Shown: one piece after another, positions 22,857 to 32,700 of the stretch
How the letters are laid out: every line of letters begins with the position of its first letter
Numbering within the stretch: position 1 is the stretch's first letter
NCBI GenBank assembly: GCA_009602725.1
Contig: WELB01000093.1
Coordinates: 23,010 to 68,653 of the forward strand
Length of the DNA stretch: 45,644 nt
Direction of reading: 5' to 3'
Origin: Spirogloea muscicola
Lineage: Eukaryota; Streptophyta; Zygnematophyceae; Spirogloeales; Spirogloeaceae
Position numbers and translations under genes: made by a program
The notes under the pieces: generated by a model
What the model was told of the DNA's origin: nothing
The model's input: the letters and a program-made list of their open reading frames with translations, nothing else
Databases searched by the model: none

Positions 22857-22881
<25 letters not shown>
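22857..22881. repeat. GCC triplet run
   Basis: Eight or so uninterrupted GCC units 310 bases before the WW-domain gene start, within a longer GCC-rich stretch. It may lie in the 5' UTR. Confidence 0.85.
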
Positions 22882-22885
<4 letters not shown>

Positions 22886-22964
22886 GCGCCGCCCGCCGCT
22901 GCCGACGCCGCTATCGCCGTTGCCGCCGTCGTTGCTGAGGAAAGCTCGTCTCGGCGGCCTTCTC

Positions 22965-22965
22965 N
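22965..22965. other. Single undetermined base
   Basis: One N in GC-rich DNA upstream of the WW-domain gene. It is outside the coding exons of my model. Confidence 0.99.
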
Positions 22966-23187
22966 CTGCTCGCCGCCCCTCCGCAAGCCCACGCCTTGGC
23001 CTCCTTCGGGGCGCCCCCTCCGCGGGCTCGTCTGCCGGCGTCCCCGTGCGATCGCCGGCTCTCTGGCCCGCCGCCGCCGCCGCCGGCGGATGCGCGCGCG
23101 CTGAGCTCGACGCGGGCAGGCCTGCCTCAGCAGAGCGCGCCTCGTCACCGCCGATCAGAGCTCCGGGCCTCGGCGGGCGAGCCGACG

Positions 23188-24234
23188 ATGGTGGGTCCCG
23201 GCGGCGGCGGCATCCCGTCGTCGAATGCGGGGCGCGCCTGCGGCCGGGCCCTCCCTGCCCTGCTCGCGCTGCTCCTCTGCGCTGCCGCGCCGGCCAGGTG
23301 GGCGCCTCTCGTCCTGGCCCCAGTCGAGGGCCCGGCCCGGCCAGCCGGCTGCTCGCACGTCGTGATTGCTTTGTGGGCTCCACGCTGACACTTCAACCGC
23401 GTCCATTGCCCGCAATGCTTGCTGAGCTCCTGGTCGCGACACGGGCCAGGTCGGAGACGGCACTGGCGTCAAAAAACCGGCTTGAATTGCCACATTTGGC
23501 AGCGGAAATGGGGCACGCGCCTCTTCTTAGGTAGCATTGGCTTCCTCATGTCGCGTCGTCGCTGGGCAGGGCTGGGCTTGACGGGTCCATCGCCTGCGTG
23601 CAACCCAATTGGCAGGGCCGGGGAAGACGCAGGTGGCGATGCAACGGATGTCATCCCGACGGACTTCAAGCGGGCGAGCGACAAGTTCCACAGTGAGAAG
23701 TTCCTAGACATCAATGAAGAGCGGTGGTCGACGTACCTCAATGAGGACCTGGGCAAGGTCTTTTACTTCAACGAGGACCGGAATTTCACGCAGTGGGAGG
23801 ACCCCCGCCGCACACTCAAGCGCCTCGTCATGACGCCCGAGGAGAAGCGCCAGGCCCTGGTGAGCACCACCGCTCCCGGGTGAAAGAGTGCTGAGAAGCT
23901 GTGACCCTTAGCTTGGGCTGCTGCAGCTTGCTTATTGTTGATAGCAGAAGGCTGCTCCTTGATTCTGCGCAGCTCTCTCATTTTTGGCGCTGTTGTGTCG
24001 GGGTGCTTGTCGTGCCACCAGAGAATCCGGCTTGTGGCGTTTGTGATACCAATCCTTGGCGTCGTGGGCGCCTGGATAGCTCGGATGGCCTGGCTCAAGG
24101 AGTACTTTCCAGAGGCTCTCAATCCAACAAAGAAGCGGCGCATTCGTGTGCGGCAAAACAACAAAGGCCGGGCACCGCGTACCCGGTTCAAGGTTTCGCA
24201 GGATGGCAAGGGCGGGCGGTCCGCCAACTCATAG
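23188..24234 (+). CDS. Predicted secretory-pathway membrane protein with one WW domain
   Basis: Three exons (23188-23297, 23616-23859, 24022-24234) join in phase to 188 aa. Residues 1-36 look like a signal peptide: a Gly-rich start, an arginine, a leucine/alanine core ALPALLALLLCAAA and a small-residue cleavage region. After an acidic stretch, residues 74-100 form a WW-domain pattern: W74, Y77, GK at 83-84, FYF at 86-88, N89, W97 and P100. A short basic helix and a single hydrophobic segment (about 122-138) follow, then a strongly basic tail (TKKRRIRVR...). The model therefore puts the WW domain on the lumenal or outer side and the basic tail in the cytosol. I do not recognise a named family. 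If the signal peptide is wrong, the topology reverses and the protein becomes a more ordinary cytosolic WW protein. No catalytic motif is visible. Confidence 0.72.
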
Positions 24235-25211
24235 AGTTCGCCATCAAACTTGAACTGCGGCAGATCGACTTAGACAGGCAGGGCATGCTGCTGCCACTGC
24301 GACATTGCTTGACTGGGCTCATCCATTTATTATTCAACCCTGCACCCCTCCATGCATATCAACATCTATACTGACCCAAACTGTTTAGCAGCTGCTTGCT
24401 GAGCGCATGTCTTGGGAGGTAGAGCAGACCTCAAGACTCGGATTATCAATATGCACACAGCCCCTCCAAGGTTTAGCTGAATGGACAGGCATGGTATCTG
24501 AGTTCAAGGCAGTATGGAAGGCCATCCTTTGAGCAGGGGTAGCTTTACTAGCTTGACGGTGCTCCAGTATGTGAGTCTATGCCTGGGCGTGACATGACAG
24601 AAATATGGATGTTGCTGTACAATTCCAGCACGTATAAGTCCTATTGAGACCAATTAACATAAGGTGATCCTCTGTGTGCTAAGACCAACGGGAGGATATG
24701 CTATGACTCTAGACGACTCTAAGAAGCTTACTTGAAAGCCCTTTTATAATGTGTTACACAGACATAAGGGGCAGACATAAGGGGCATGCGACCTGTGGGC
24801 TGCAGGCACAACACCTGCCACGTCACCCATCACAGTCACCCATCACAGTGCTACTACACCCGCCATGCCAACCATTCGATGCAGCAGGTGCTAAATACTT
24901 GCCAAATGGTGGGTTATTCCTCTTAGATTTCACCTTTCCTGCAATGGCCACACCACTCTAGAATGTGTCCTTGTGAGTTGCGTTGGAGGCCCTGAGGAGC
25001 TCAACAGTAAGTTGCCTTGTCTGCATGCCTAGGGCCTGCTTTCTTTCCTCCCGGGCAATGCGTCAAGTAGAACCAAAAAATCTGACAGGCTGTGTGGCTC
25101 ATCAGCAGCAAAACAGTGCCCTGGGTGCTCACTCTGGCCTGTCCTAATATGGCAACAAATTTTGCAAGTGGCAATGTGCCCTGCAATTCTACGGAAATGT
25201 CCAAGGCAAGA
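24235..25211. other. Convergent intergenic region
   Basis: Nearly 1 kb between the stop of the WW-domain gene (+) and the stop of the polyamine oxidase gene (-). AT-richer, with a short direct repetition (GACATAAGGGGCA, and CATCACAGT twice) near 24763-24850. No exon or RNA gene recognised. Confidence 0.5.
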
Positions 25212-28200
25212 CTACAGGCGGGAGATTCTAAGCGTGAGGTGAGCCTCGCAGACTTGCTCGGACATGGCAGGTAGGAAGAGCTCAACACTAGAGTACCTGG
25301 AAGTAACATGTCTGTGGCACTCCTCTGCAGCCTGCACGCCTGTAGCATAAGCGCCGTGGACAGTGCCCGGAAAATCTCTACTCGTCGCTTCTCCAGCAAA
25401 GAAAAGCGAACCTACTGGAGCACGGAGTCGGTCATACACATCTGCTGGCTTGGATACCTTGTCATACGAGTAGCAGCCCAGGGAGTCAGGGTCTGTTCCC
25501 CAATGAGAGACGAGGAAGTTCACCTGCGCAAGGCAATAGTCATCCTAATTCAGAGAAGCACAGACCAGTTGCCGCAACTTTCAAGGCCACCCTGCCAGCA
25601 GACAGAACAACCAGACACAAGGTTTGAAGTACTTACTGGCTCTGTTGCCGATGGCAGGATTGCCTTGAGCTGCTGGTATGCAAAACTTGCTGCATCCTTG
25701 TCTGATAGCTTTGCAAGATCGTCAGCTAGACTACCTGCTGGCATATATACGAGCACACGATGCCCTGTAGCCTTGTGCAAGTTCAGAAAGTAACTGCAGT
25801 CATATGACGTAGGTGCCACAACGCCGATAAATTCAACATTGGGCCAAAATACGTCCTCGAAGTGCAAGGCAATTTTGTTCTCATTCCCTACTCCAATATC
25901 AGCAATGGCGTCCTGTTTCCAGAGAGGCAGAGGAGGAGAGAACTGTATCGACCCTGTCTTCAGCACACCCAACGGCGCAGTGACGACTGCTGCATCCGCC
26001 TGATACACATGATGCCTCTCTGTGATCACTGTGACCTGCCCAGTCATCGACTGGCTCACGGATGTAACCCTGTCAGAGGATCAAACAAACCTTCAGCTTA
26101 AACCAGCTACAGGCAGAGCTATAACAATAGAGAATGGGACACCCGCTGAGAATGTCATAAATGATGAAAAGCTGCTGCATGCACATCACTTGTACCAAGT
26201 CCTACCGTTCGTTGTAGCGAACATCCAAGCCACACACTAAGTCCATGATGACTGGCCAGTAACCTTTCACCATCAAACCATGGCCACCAGACAGCAACTC
26301 CTCCTGACGCAGCCACAAGATGTACAAGACTGGATTCAACAGCTTGAGTAATCAAGCATCGCTGCTTCAAATGAAGTAAACATGGGTCAGACACTCCAGC
26401 TTTCACACAATTTAGCAGGGCTCAGCATGCACGTGCTTGCCCGACCTCATCCCAATGCATAAGAGAGAGCTTGTCCAAGTCGGTGGCAAACCACCCCTCC
26501 ATTCGGCAAAGGTACCACTGAAGGATTCTTTCATCCAGGCCATTCAACCTGAAGCGATTGCCAACACCACAATTCAGCGATCCAATCTGCACATGATCAT
26601 GCATGCATTATCACGTACTATCAAGTAAAGTCAGGTAATCTCGGGCATGAGGAACTCACTTCAACTGTGTTCTATCTCTGGCCAGATCCAAAGCCTCGCG
26701 CACAGAGATGTCCTTACTAGCATCCCTTCGTATTCGCCTTGTCTGCTTGGTACAGTCAGTGGAGAATTCTATGAGAACGACGATATGTCACTGTTGTCTG
26801 TGAAACACATTCACACAAGTGAACAACTAGTCTAAAGCCTCTCGCGACTCAGATATGTCCTCCCTAGCATCCCTTCATATTCCCCTTGGCTGTTAGTTAA
26901 CAGGCAGTGGAGACATCAAGATCAGAGTGAACATTAATTCACTGTTGCTGTGAAACACAATAACCCATGAGCACGTTAATCCAGCAACTGTTGACAGTAA
27001 GACAGTGTTGCGAGCTTAGTCTACCATATCTAAAAGGAGCTCAAAATACTCTTCCACGCGAACAACAGCATCCCCATGGATTCTGTGGCCATTCCTCTCA
27101 AACAACGCGTAGCTGCAATGAAGAAGACCGTATGGCTTAGGAGTGTCAATTCTCCATGTAGGCTGCTGTGCACATGGTACTTTGTGTAGCAGGTGCCACT
27201 TAATCACAGCAGCAATATCTGTGCAGTACCCATGGAGCACTTCAGCTTGCATACAAGCCCACGTCAAGTGTGAGGCTGCTGCTATAATTCTGCTATAGAT
27301 GGGAAATGTGACTACAGGTGGTTGTCGGATGTCAGAGGGAGGAGTGGCCCACTGGCAGGGCAGAGGTGTAAACATCACCTTTGAAATCAAAGGGTGCATG
27401 CTGACAACTGCCTTGCCCTACCAGCACCACCCCTCCCAGCTGAGCCTCACTTGGCCAGTCTATCTAGGACAGCAGCTTGACTTACTCAGAACAATCTTCT
27501 CAACGAATGCTATCAGCAATTGAAACTAGGCCACAATGATCTGCTGCATATGACCAAACTGCTTCTGAAAGTGGACTACAGCCCAACTACCCATGTTCTC
27601 AGCATCTCAAACGCCCTTCTAAATATATCCCAATCTCAGTAGACCATCATCAGCACACATCCCAAACATAAGCACACCGCAGTCAGATTTTGGAGCTGCC
27701 AATCATTCTTCAGATTCCCCCCTGACCCTCCCCAACAACCCAAACCCAGAACTCCCACCTTCCTCCCCCCCGGCCCCCCCCCTGGCTAGCATCATGTGCA
27801 TCAGAGTACCAGGAGCAAGCGACATAGCAAAGCACTGTCAGAATGACTGTCATATGCATCACGTGACCTGGATAAGCCAAAGCCATCCCCCTGCATGGCT
27901 TGTGAAAGTAAGCCTTCCATGTCTTCCAAATGTGGTCGACAGGGACATGTCCTGCATGCTGATGCTTACCTCTCAAGGTCGTGGTCGTACAAGATAGAAT
28001 CATCTCCACTGGTTCTATACATGGGAAGCTGGAGACGCCTTATGAGAGGTGACAGTGGATTTTGATCACACACCCCATGCAACCTACACAACAATCTCCA
28101 GTCATGTGTAAGCATAGGGGCTTCTGACAATAGTAGAAGTACAACACCTCAAAATTGGCATTATCAACAGCAAGCAAACATATCCTAATCTGTCTAACAC

Positions 28201-28622
28201 AAGTGGAATGCCCAGGGATACAGGCATAAAAGAAACAGCACGTATGAAGCCATCCGCAATCGCACCATGAGGCACCCATGTCCACAGGGAAACCTAAATC
28301 GTAGCTTGTGTACACCCTGCCGCCTACTCGACCCCTAGACTCTAATAGCAGTACCTGAAAACCAATTCACTACTGATCAGCAGAGAGCAAAACAACGGCT
28401 GCAATTACAGTGGATGACCAATGACTCATCGCTTCTAAGAAGTTAGAGCCTCTCTTAATCATCGATCATCTAGGAAAATCACCCATCATCGAAAGAAAGG
28501 CTGACCTGGATGGAAGCACTTGTTAAAGCCCGAGCCGCAGCAAGTCCTGCAAATCCGCCTCCAATGACAATAACAAGTGGCCGCTTGAGGCATGGCTGTT
28601 GCGTTTGCCTGTGGTGGACCAT
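25212..28622 (-). CDS. Peroxisomal polyamine oxidase (FAD amine oxidase, PAO2/3/4 type)
   Basis: Nine exons on the minus strand: 28622-28506, 28354-28266, 28083-27970, 27112-27025, 26742-26660, 26548-26446, 26303-26206, 26069-25637, 25523-25212; 478 aa. The FAD-binding GGGFAG is at 21-26, followed by [80 protein letters not shown] and LFFAGEATS, all in family order. The protein ends in SRL, a classical peroxisome-targeting (PTS1) tripeptide, as in Arabidopsis PAO2 and PAO4-type enzymes. Such enzymes oxidise spermine and spermidine back to lower polyamines, producing hydrogen peroxide and an aminopropanal. The start at 28622 precedes the FAD motif by 20 residues; an ATG further upstream could extend the N-terminus. 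A decayed duplicate of exon 5 lies in the intron before it. Confidence 0.93.
26836..26975 (-). pseudogene. Decayed tandem duplicate of polyamine oxidase exon 5
   Basis: This intronic stretch aligns with 26691-26830, which carries the real exon 5 and its flank, over about 140 bases. The equivalent of the exon reads RDA-EDIS-REALD but is broken by in-frame stops (TGA before RDA and TAG after EALD), and its acceptor is altered. It would be spliced out with the intron between 27025 and 26742. Confidence 0.8.
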
Positions 28623-29109
28623 CACGCTTCCAACTGGAATAGGTACGAGCGCCAAGTCAGCTTTTACATTCATACTCAGGTGACAGATTGGCGACTCCAC
28701 ACAAACACATGCTTTCCAAGAGCAATTGTAGGCCAGACAAAGGCATATCAGGGGGGTTCTCCTCCTATCTAAGTAGTGCAAGTAGTGACTGTGTAAGCCC
28801 AAGAGGCTCTCCGGTAGTTCAGAATGCCAAACAAGGCTTCGAGGCTACACTCCACTGAAAGTCGTGTCCAGGCGATTCAGCATATCATCAAAAGTGGCCC
28901 GCGCCAACCATCGAAACATCTCACTCCAACGAGCACTGACCTCCGGCCAAGGAGGGGGGCGCCATGACGAGCCGCCGCGGCCCAAACTGATACACAGAGA
29001 CTCCTGTGTTGGGAGAACAACGCCCGACTGGGTGCTTCTCAGCCACTGGCAGGACGTCGCCGGCTCGTCAAGGTGAGCGCAGATATCTGGCGCTCCCGCA
29101 CAGACGAGC

Positions 29110-29183
29110 CGCCGCCGCCGCCACCGCCGCCTCCGCCGTCGCCGCCGCCTCCGCCGCCGCAGCCGCCGCCGCCGCCGCCGCCG
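29110..29183. repeat. Interrupted GCC/CCG triplet run
   Basis: Mostly CCG/GCC units with a few T and A interruptions. ORFs through it are poly-proline or poly-alanine artefacts. Confidence 0.85.
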
Positions 29184-29707
29184 ATACCGGGGAGTGCTGG
29201 CGGCCCTGTTGTTGTAGCGGCAGACCCATTCCCGGGCTCTGATACGGGCAGGCCGTGCGCCGTTGACCCGCGGGGTTGGGATGGGTGACCCCGCCCACCC
29301 ACATTACTCCACCGACATGGCCACCAGCTGAAGGCCCGCCAGAGCGGAGTTTTCAAGTTTCAATAATGTCCAAATAAATTCTCGATTGCCCCGAAGCTTC
29401 CGGCGGGGGGCCGCAAATCCGCCCATTCTCAGACTTGACGTGGCCAGCCCCCTTGCACGGCCCCCGCCAAGAGATTTCCTGGACGAAAGTTTAACGTGCT
29501 TCCTTCGGTACGCGTATCTGTTGATATTCTTGGGCCTGGGGGAAGGGTCCAGCAGGCGGGTGTGAAGGGGCTGCGGGGGTTTCGTTCCAAGCTACGTAGA
29601 GCGCCGCGTTAGGGTTTCGGCTCCGCCAGCGCGCCGCGGCCACGCCGCTTGCGGTCGCGCCCGCTGCCAGCGGCCCCCTGGTCATCGGAGACGCGGCTGC
29701 GCGAGAT

Positions 29708-29708
29708 T

Positions 29709-29747
<39 letters not shown>
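29708..29747 (+). repeat. Perfect CGG triplet run in the SF3B1 5' leader
   Basis: About thirteen uninterrupted GCG/CGG units ending 31 bases before the SF3B1 ATG at 29779, so very probably transcribed. A run of this type would be length-variable and could hinder scanning ribosomes. Confidence 0.9.
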
Positions 29748-29748
<1 letters not shown>

Positions 29749-29778
29749 CGCCGGTGACAGCAGCAGCGCTGCGGCGCC

Positions 29779-32700
29779 ATGGAGATCGATGACGACATCG
29801 CGCGGGTGCAGGAGGAGCGGCGGCAGAAGGAGGCCGAGCTTGCGGCGCTGAGCAAGGTCAGCTTCGACAAGGACCTGTACGGTAGCGGCGCTGCCAGCCG
29901 TTTCGAGGGCTTCGAGACGTCCATCGCCGCAACTGAGGACGAGGAGGGACAGGATGTCATGGAGAGGGAGGTGGCTCGGTAAGTCTTGCCTCCCATGGCG
30001 TCCCAGGTCGATGTCCTCGTCTGATCAGGGGCTTTGCTTCGCCTTGTCTTACTTCTTAATCAGTACAGAAGAGTATGAAGGTCACTTGTCTTGCAGGATG
30101 TCTGAGGCCCTGGTCTTGAATGTCTACATACATGACATGTCGGACAGCATGGTCAAGTTGCAAGCTGTGCCTGACTATTGCGAGGGTTGTGTAACGTCGT
30201 ACGTGACGGCATATCTGAGTGGGGACGTTCTGCAGAAAGTTGGCTTCATACACTGCTCCCAAGTCTGTGCTGAACGACCTTCCACGAGGAGAAGCAACAG
30301 ATGATGATGTGAGCGATGAGGACCCACGACTTATATCATGCGTTACAAACATCCTCTAATTAGTGGATCACTCTTGTTTGTGCTTTGGCTCATGCCTGCA
30401 GCTCTGACCATGTCTGTCTAGTGGAACTAGCATGGTCACGGGCTCAGGTTCTTGAGGGATCACATGTCATCATTGCTTCATCTGAGTTCAGCACGTATGT
30501 GAAAAGGCATTACATGCCCTTTTTGCTGATTCAATTGCCCTTCTCTTTGAGCGAGCAGCTCGGTTTGAAAAGGCCGGGGCGAATCATTGATCGAGAAGAC
30601 GACTACCGCAAGCGGCGCCTCAATCGCATCATCTCCCCTGAGAGGAATGATGCATTTGCCATGGTAAGACTTACCCATATTCTGGGTCATAGTTGCTATT
30701 CACTGGGCTGTCATGACATTATTGTGTGTTGTTATGCATAATAAGCATGTCTTTTCTTGGGTCATCGTTGCTATTGACTGGAATTCTAGTGACCTTGTTC
30801 CATGTTTGTACAGTTACTAAACATGTGTCTTTGAGGTCGCAGGGAGATCAAACTCCAGATGCATCAGTCAGGACCTATGCTGATATCATGAAGGAAGAGG
30901 CGCTGAAGCGGGAGAAGGAGGAAACATTGAAGCTTATTGCCAAGAAAAAGCAGGAGGAAGCAGAGAGGAAGGAGAAAGAGCTGTCTGAGGCACCAACAAA
31001 AGCACAAGAAGCTGCTGCCGGTCCTGTAGCATTAGCTGCCTCTGGAAAGAGGAGAAATCGATGGGATCAACCTGGTGGAGAGGAGGCCAAGTATGTATTA
31101 CTGCCATGGTCAATCACTATTTTTAATGTAACTTGCTCAAAATGTATGTCTTCAGCCGGTTGAGCTGGTAAAGAAGACAGCAACACGGGTCAGAAGGTGG
31201 TCAGGAGATCCAGGTTAGCAAAAGCAGCAGTCTCATTTGCCTCTGCTTTTGCACTCTTGCTAAAGCGGTGTACTCCTTGGCTTGCAGGAAAGCAAAATCG
31301 GCATCTGAGTGGGACGATGCATCTGCTACTCCTGGGCCCAGGTATATGGCCAATCAACCAATAGCACGGATGTGACACCTGCATGATCTATGTACTCTTA
31401 CTTGACTTGACTTGACTTTGGTCTGCCTCTGTTTGTTCCATGTGATGAAGTCGGTGGGATGCTGCAACTCCCTCAAGACCTTCTGTTGATGCCACTCCTA
31501 CACCTGGAGCCAGGAGGAATCGCTGGGACGAGACCCCAACTCCAGGCAGAGTAAGTACATGGTCATTGATCTGCAACATGATGTTTGTATGCCATAAGCC
31601 GGAAGCTGCAGTGACCACTCCCGTGCCGTGGTTGCAGCACCTCAATTTTGCTCCTATCTGATCGTGTCTGATCTGATCATGGCTGGGTAATCAGCTGTCT
31701 CTTGTCACCAATGAGGGCATGAAATAATGCCACCACTTTTATGGTGCAGCTTGCAGACGGGGATGCAACACCAGGTGCAGGGGCAACTCCAGCTGGCATG
31801 ACTTGGGATGCAACTCCCAAACTTGCAGGCATGGCCACGCCTACACCAAAGAGGCAGCGGTCTAGGTGGGATGAAACCCCAGCAAGTATGGGAGGAGCTA
31901 CTCCCATGGTGGCAGCAACACCTGGTGGCACATTTGGTATGACGCCTGGTGTGACGCCGCTTGGTGGTATAGATATGGCTACTCCTACTCCAGGCCACAT
32001 CACATTGCGTACGCCAATGACGCCGGAGCAGTATAACATGATGAGGTGGGAGAAGGACATTGAGGAGCGCAACAGACCTCTGTCAGACGAGGACTTGGAC
32101 GCCATGTTTCCGGCAGAGGGTTACAAGATCCTCGACCCTCCTGCCACTTATGTGCCCATCCGAACCCCAGCGCGCAAGCTGCTGGCAACTCCCACCCCCA
32201 TTGCAGGGGCTACTCCTTTGTATCAGAATTTTGAAGAAGACCGTACGCAGAAGTTTGACGTCCCATCAGAGGCTGCTGCTAGTGGACTGCCTTTCATGAA
32301 ACCTGAGGACTACCAGTACTTTGGAGCTCTGCTTAACGAGAAAGAAGAAGAGGAGCTCACCCCTGAAGAGAGCAAGGAGCGGAAGATCATGAAGCTTCTA
32401 CTCAAGGTTCAGCTTTGTCATCTTTGCACAACCAGCGACATTGCAAAGCTTGCAAGCTTGCAAGTTATCAGGATTATTGACATTCTGATTGCTGCAGTAG
32501 CAATGCCAGCTGACACTGACTAATTCATGATACACTCTTGCAGGTGAAGAATGGAACACCGCCACAGAGGAAGACTGCTCTCAGGCAGTTGACTGACAAG
32601 GCTCGCGAGCTTGGTGCGGGGGCACTCTTCAATCAGATCTTGCCATTGCTCATGTCTCCGACCTTAGAAGATCAAGAGCGTCATCTTCTGGTCAAGGTCG

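Larger units (their letters stand above)
19178..23187. other. Repeat-rich region with little coding sequence
   Basis: About 4 kb between RRP45 and the WW-domain gene. It holds a 38-base tandem duplication, at least four copies of dispersed repeat R1 in both orientations, an inverted copy of the GGGCTGGC-core repeat, a GCGCGTGA minisatellite and, at the 3' end, GCC runs ahead of the next gene. I see no transposase, reverse transcriptase or integrase. One weak minus-strand ORF is listed separately. Confidence 0.55.
28623..29778. promoter_or_regulatory. Divergent upstream region of polyamine oxidase and SF3B1
   Basis: The two genes start head to head 1.16 kb apart. The half nearest SF3B1 is GC-rich and carries two triplet runs (see separate entries). 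A short minus-strand ORF starting near 28974 with an apparent GTCAGT donor could be a leader exon of the oxidase, but its phase does not fit a coding junction. No TATA box stands out. Confidence 0.45.

Noticed and set aside
29039-29304. Poly-Ala, poly-Pro and poly-Gly ORFs
   Set aside because: Shadow translations of the triplet run in the oxidase/SF3B1 upstream region.
31141-31211. Extra SF3B1 exon
   Set aside because: Open and partly coding-like, but joining 31090 directly to 31288 restores the conserved KKAKS-SEWD sequence in frame; inclusion would not.
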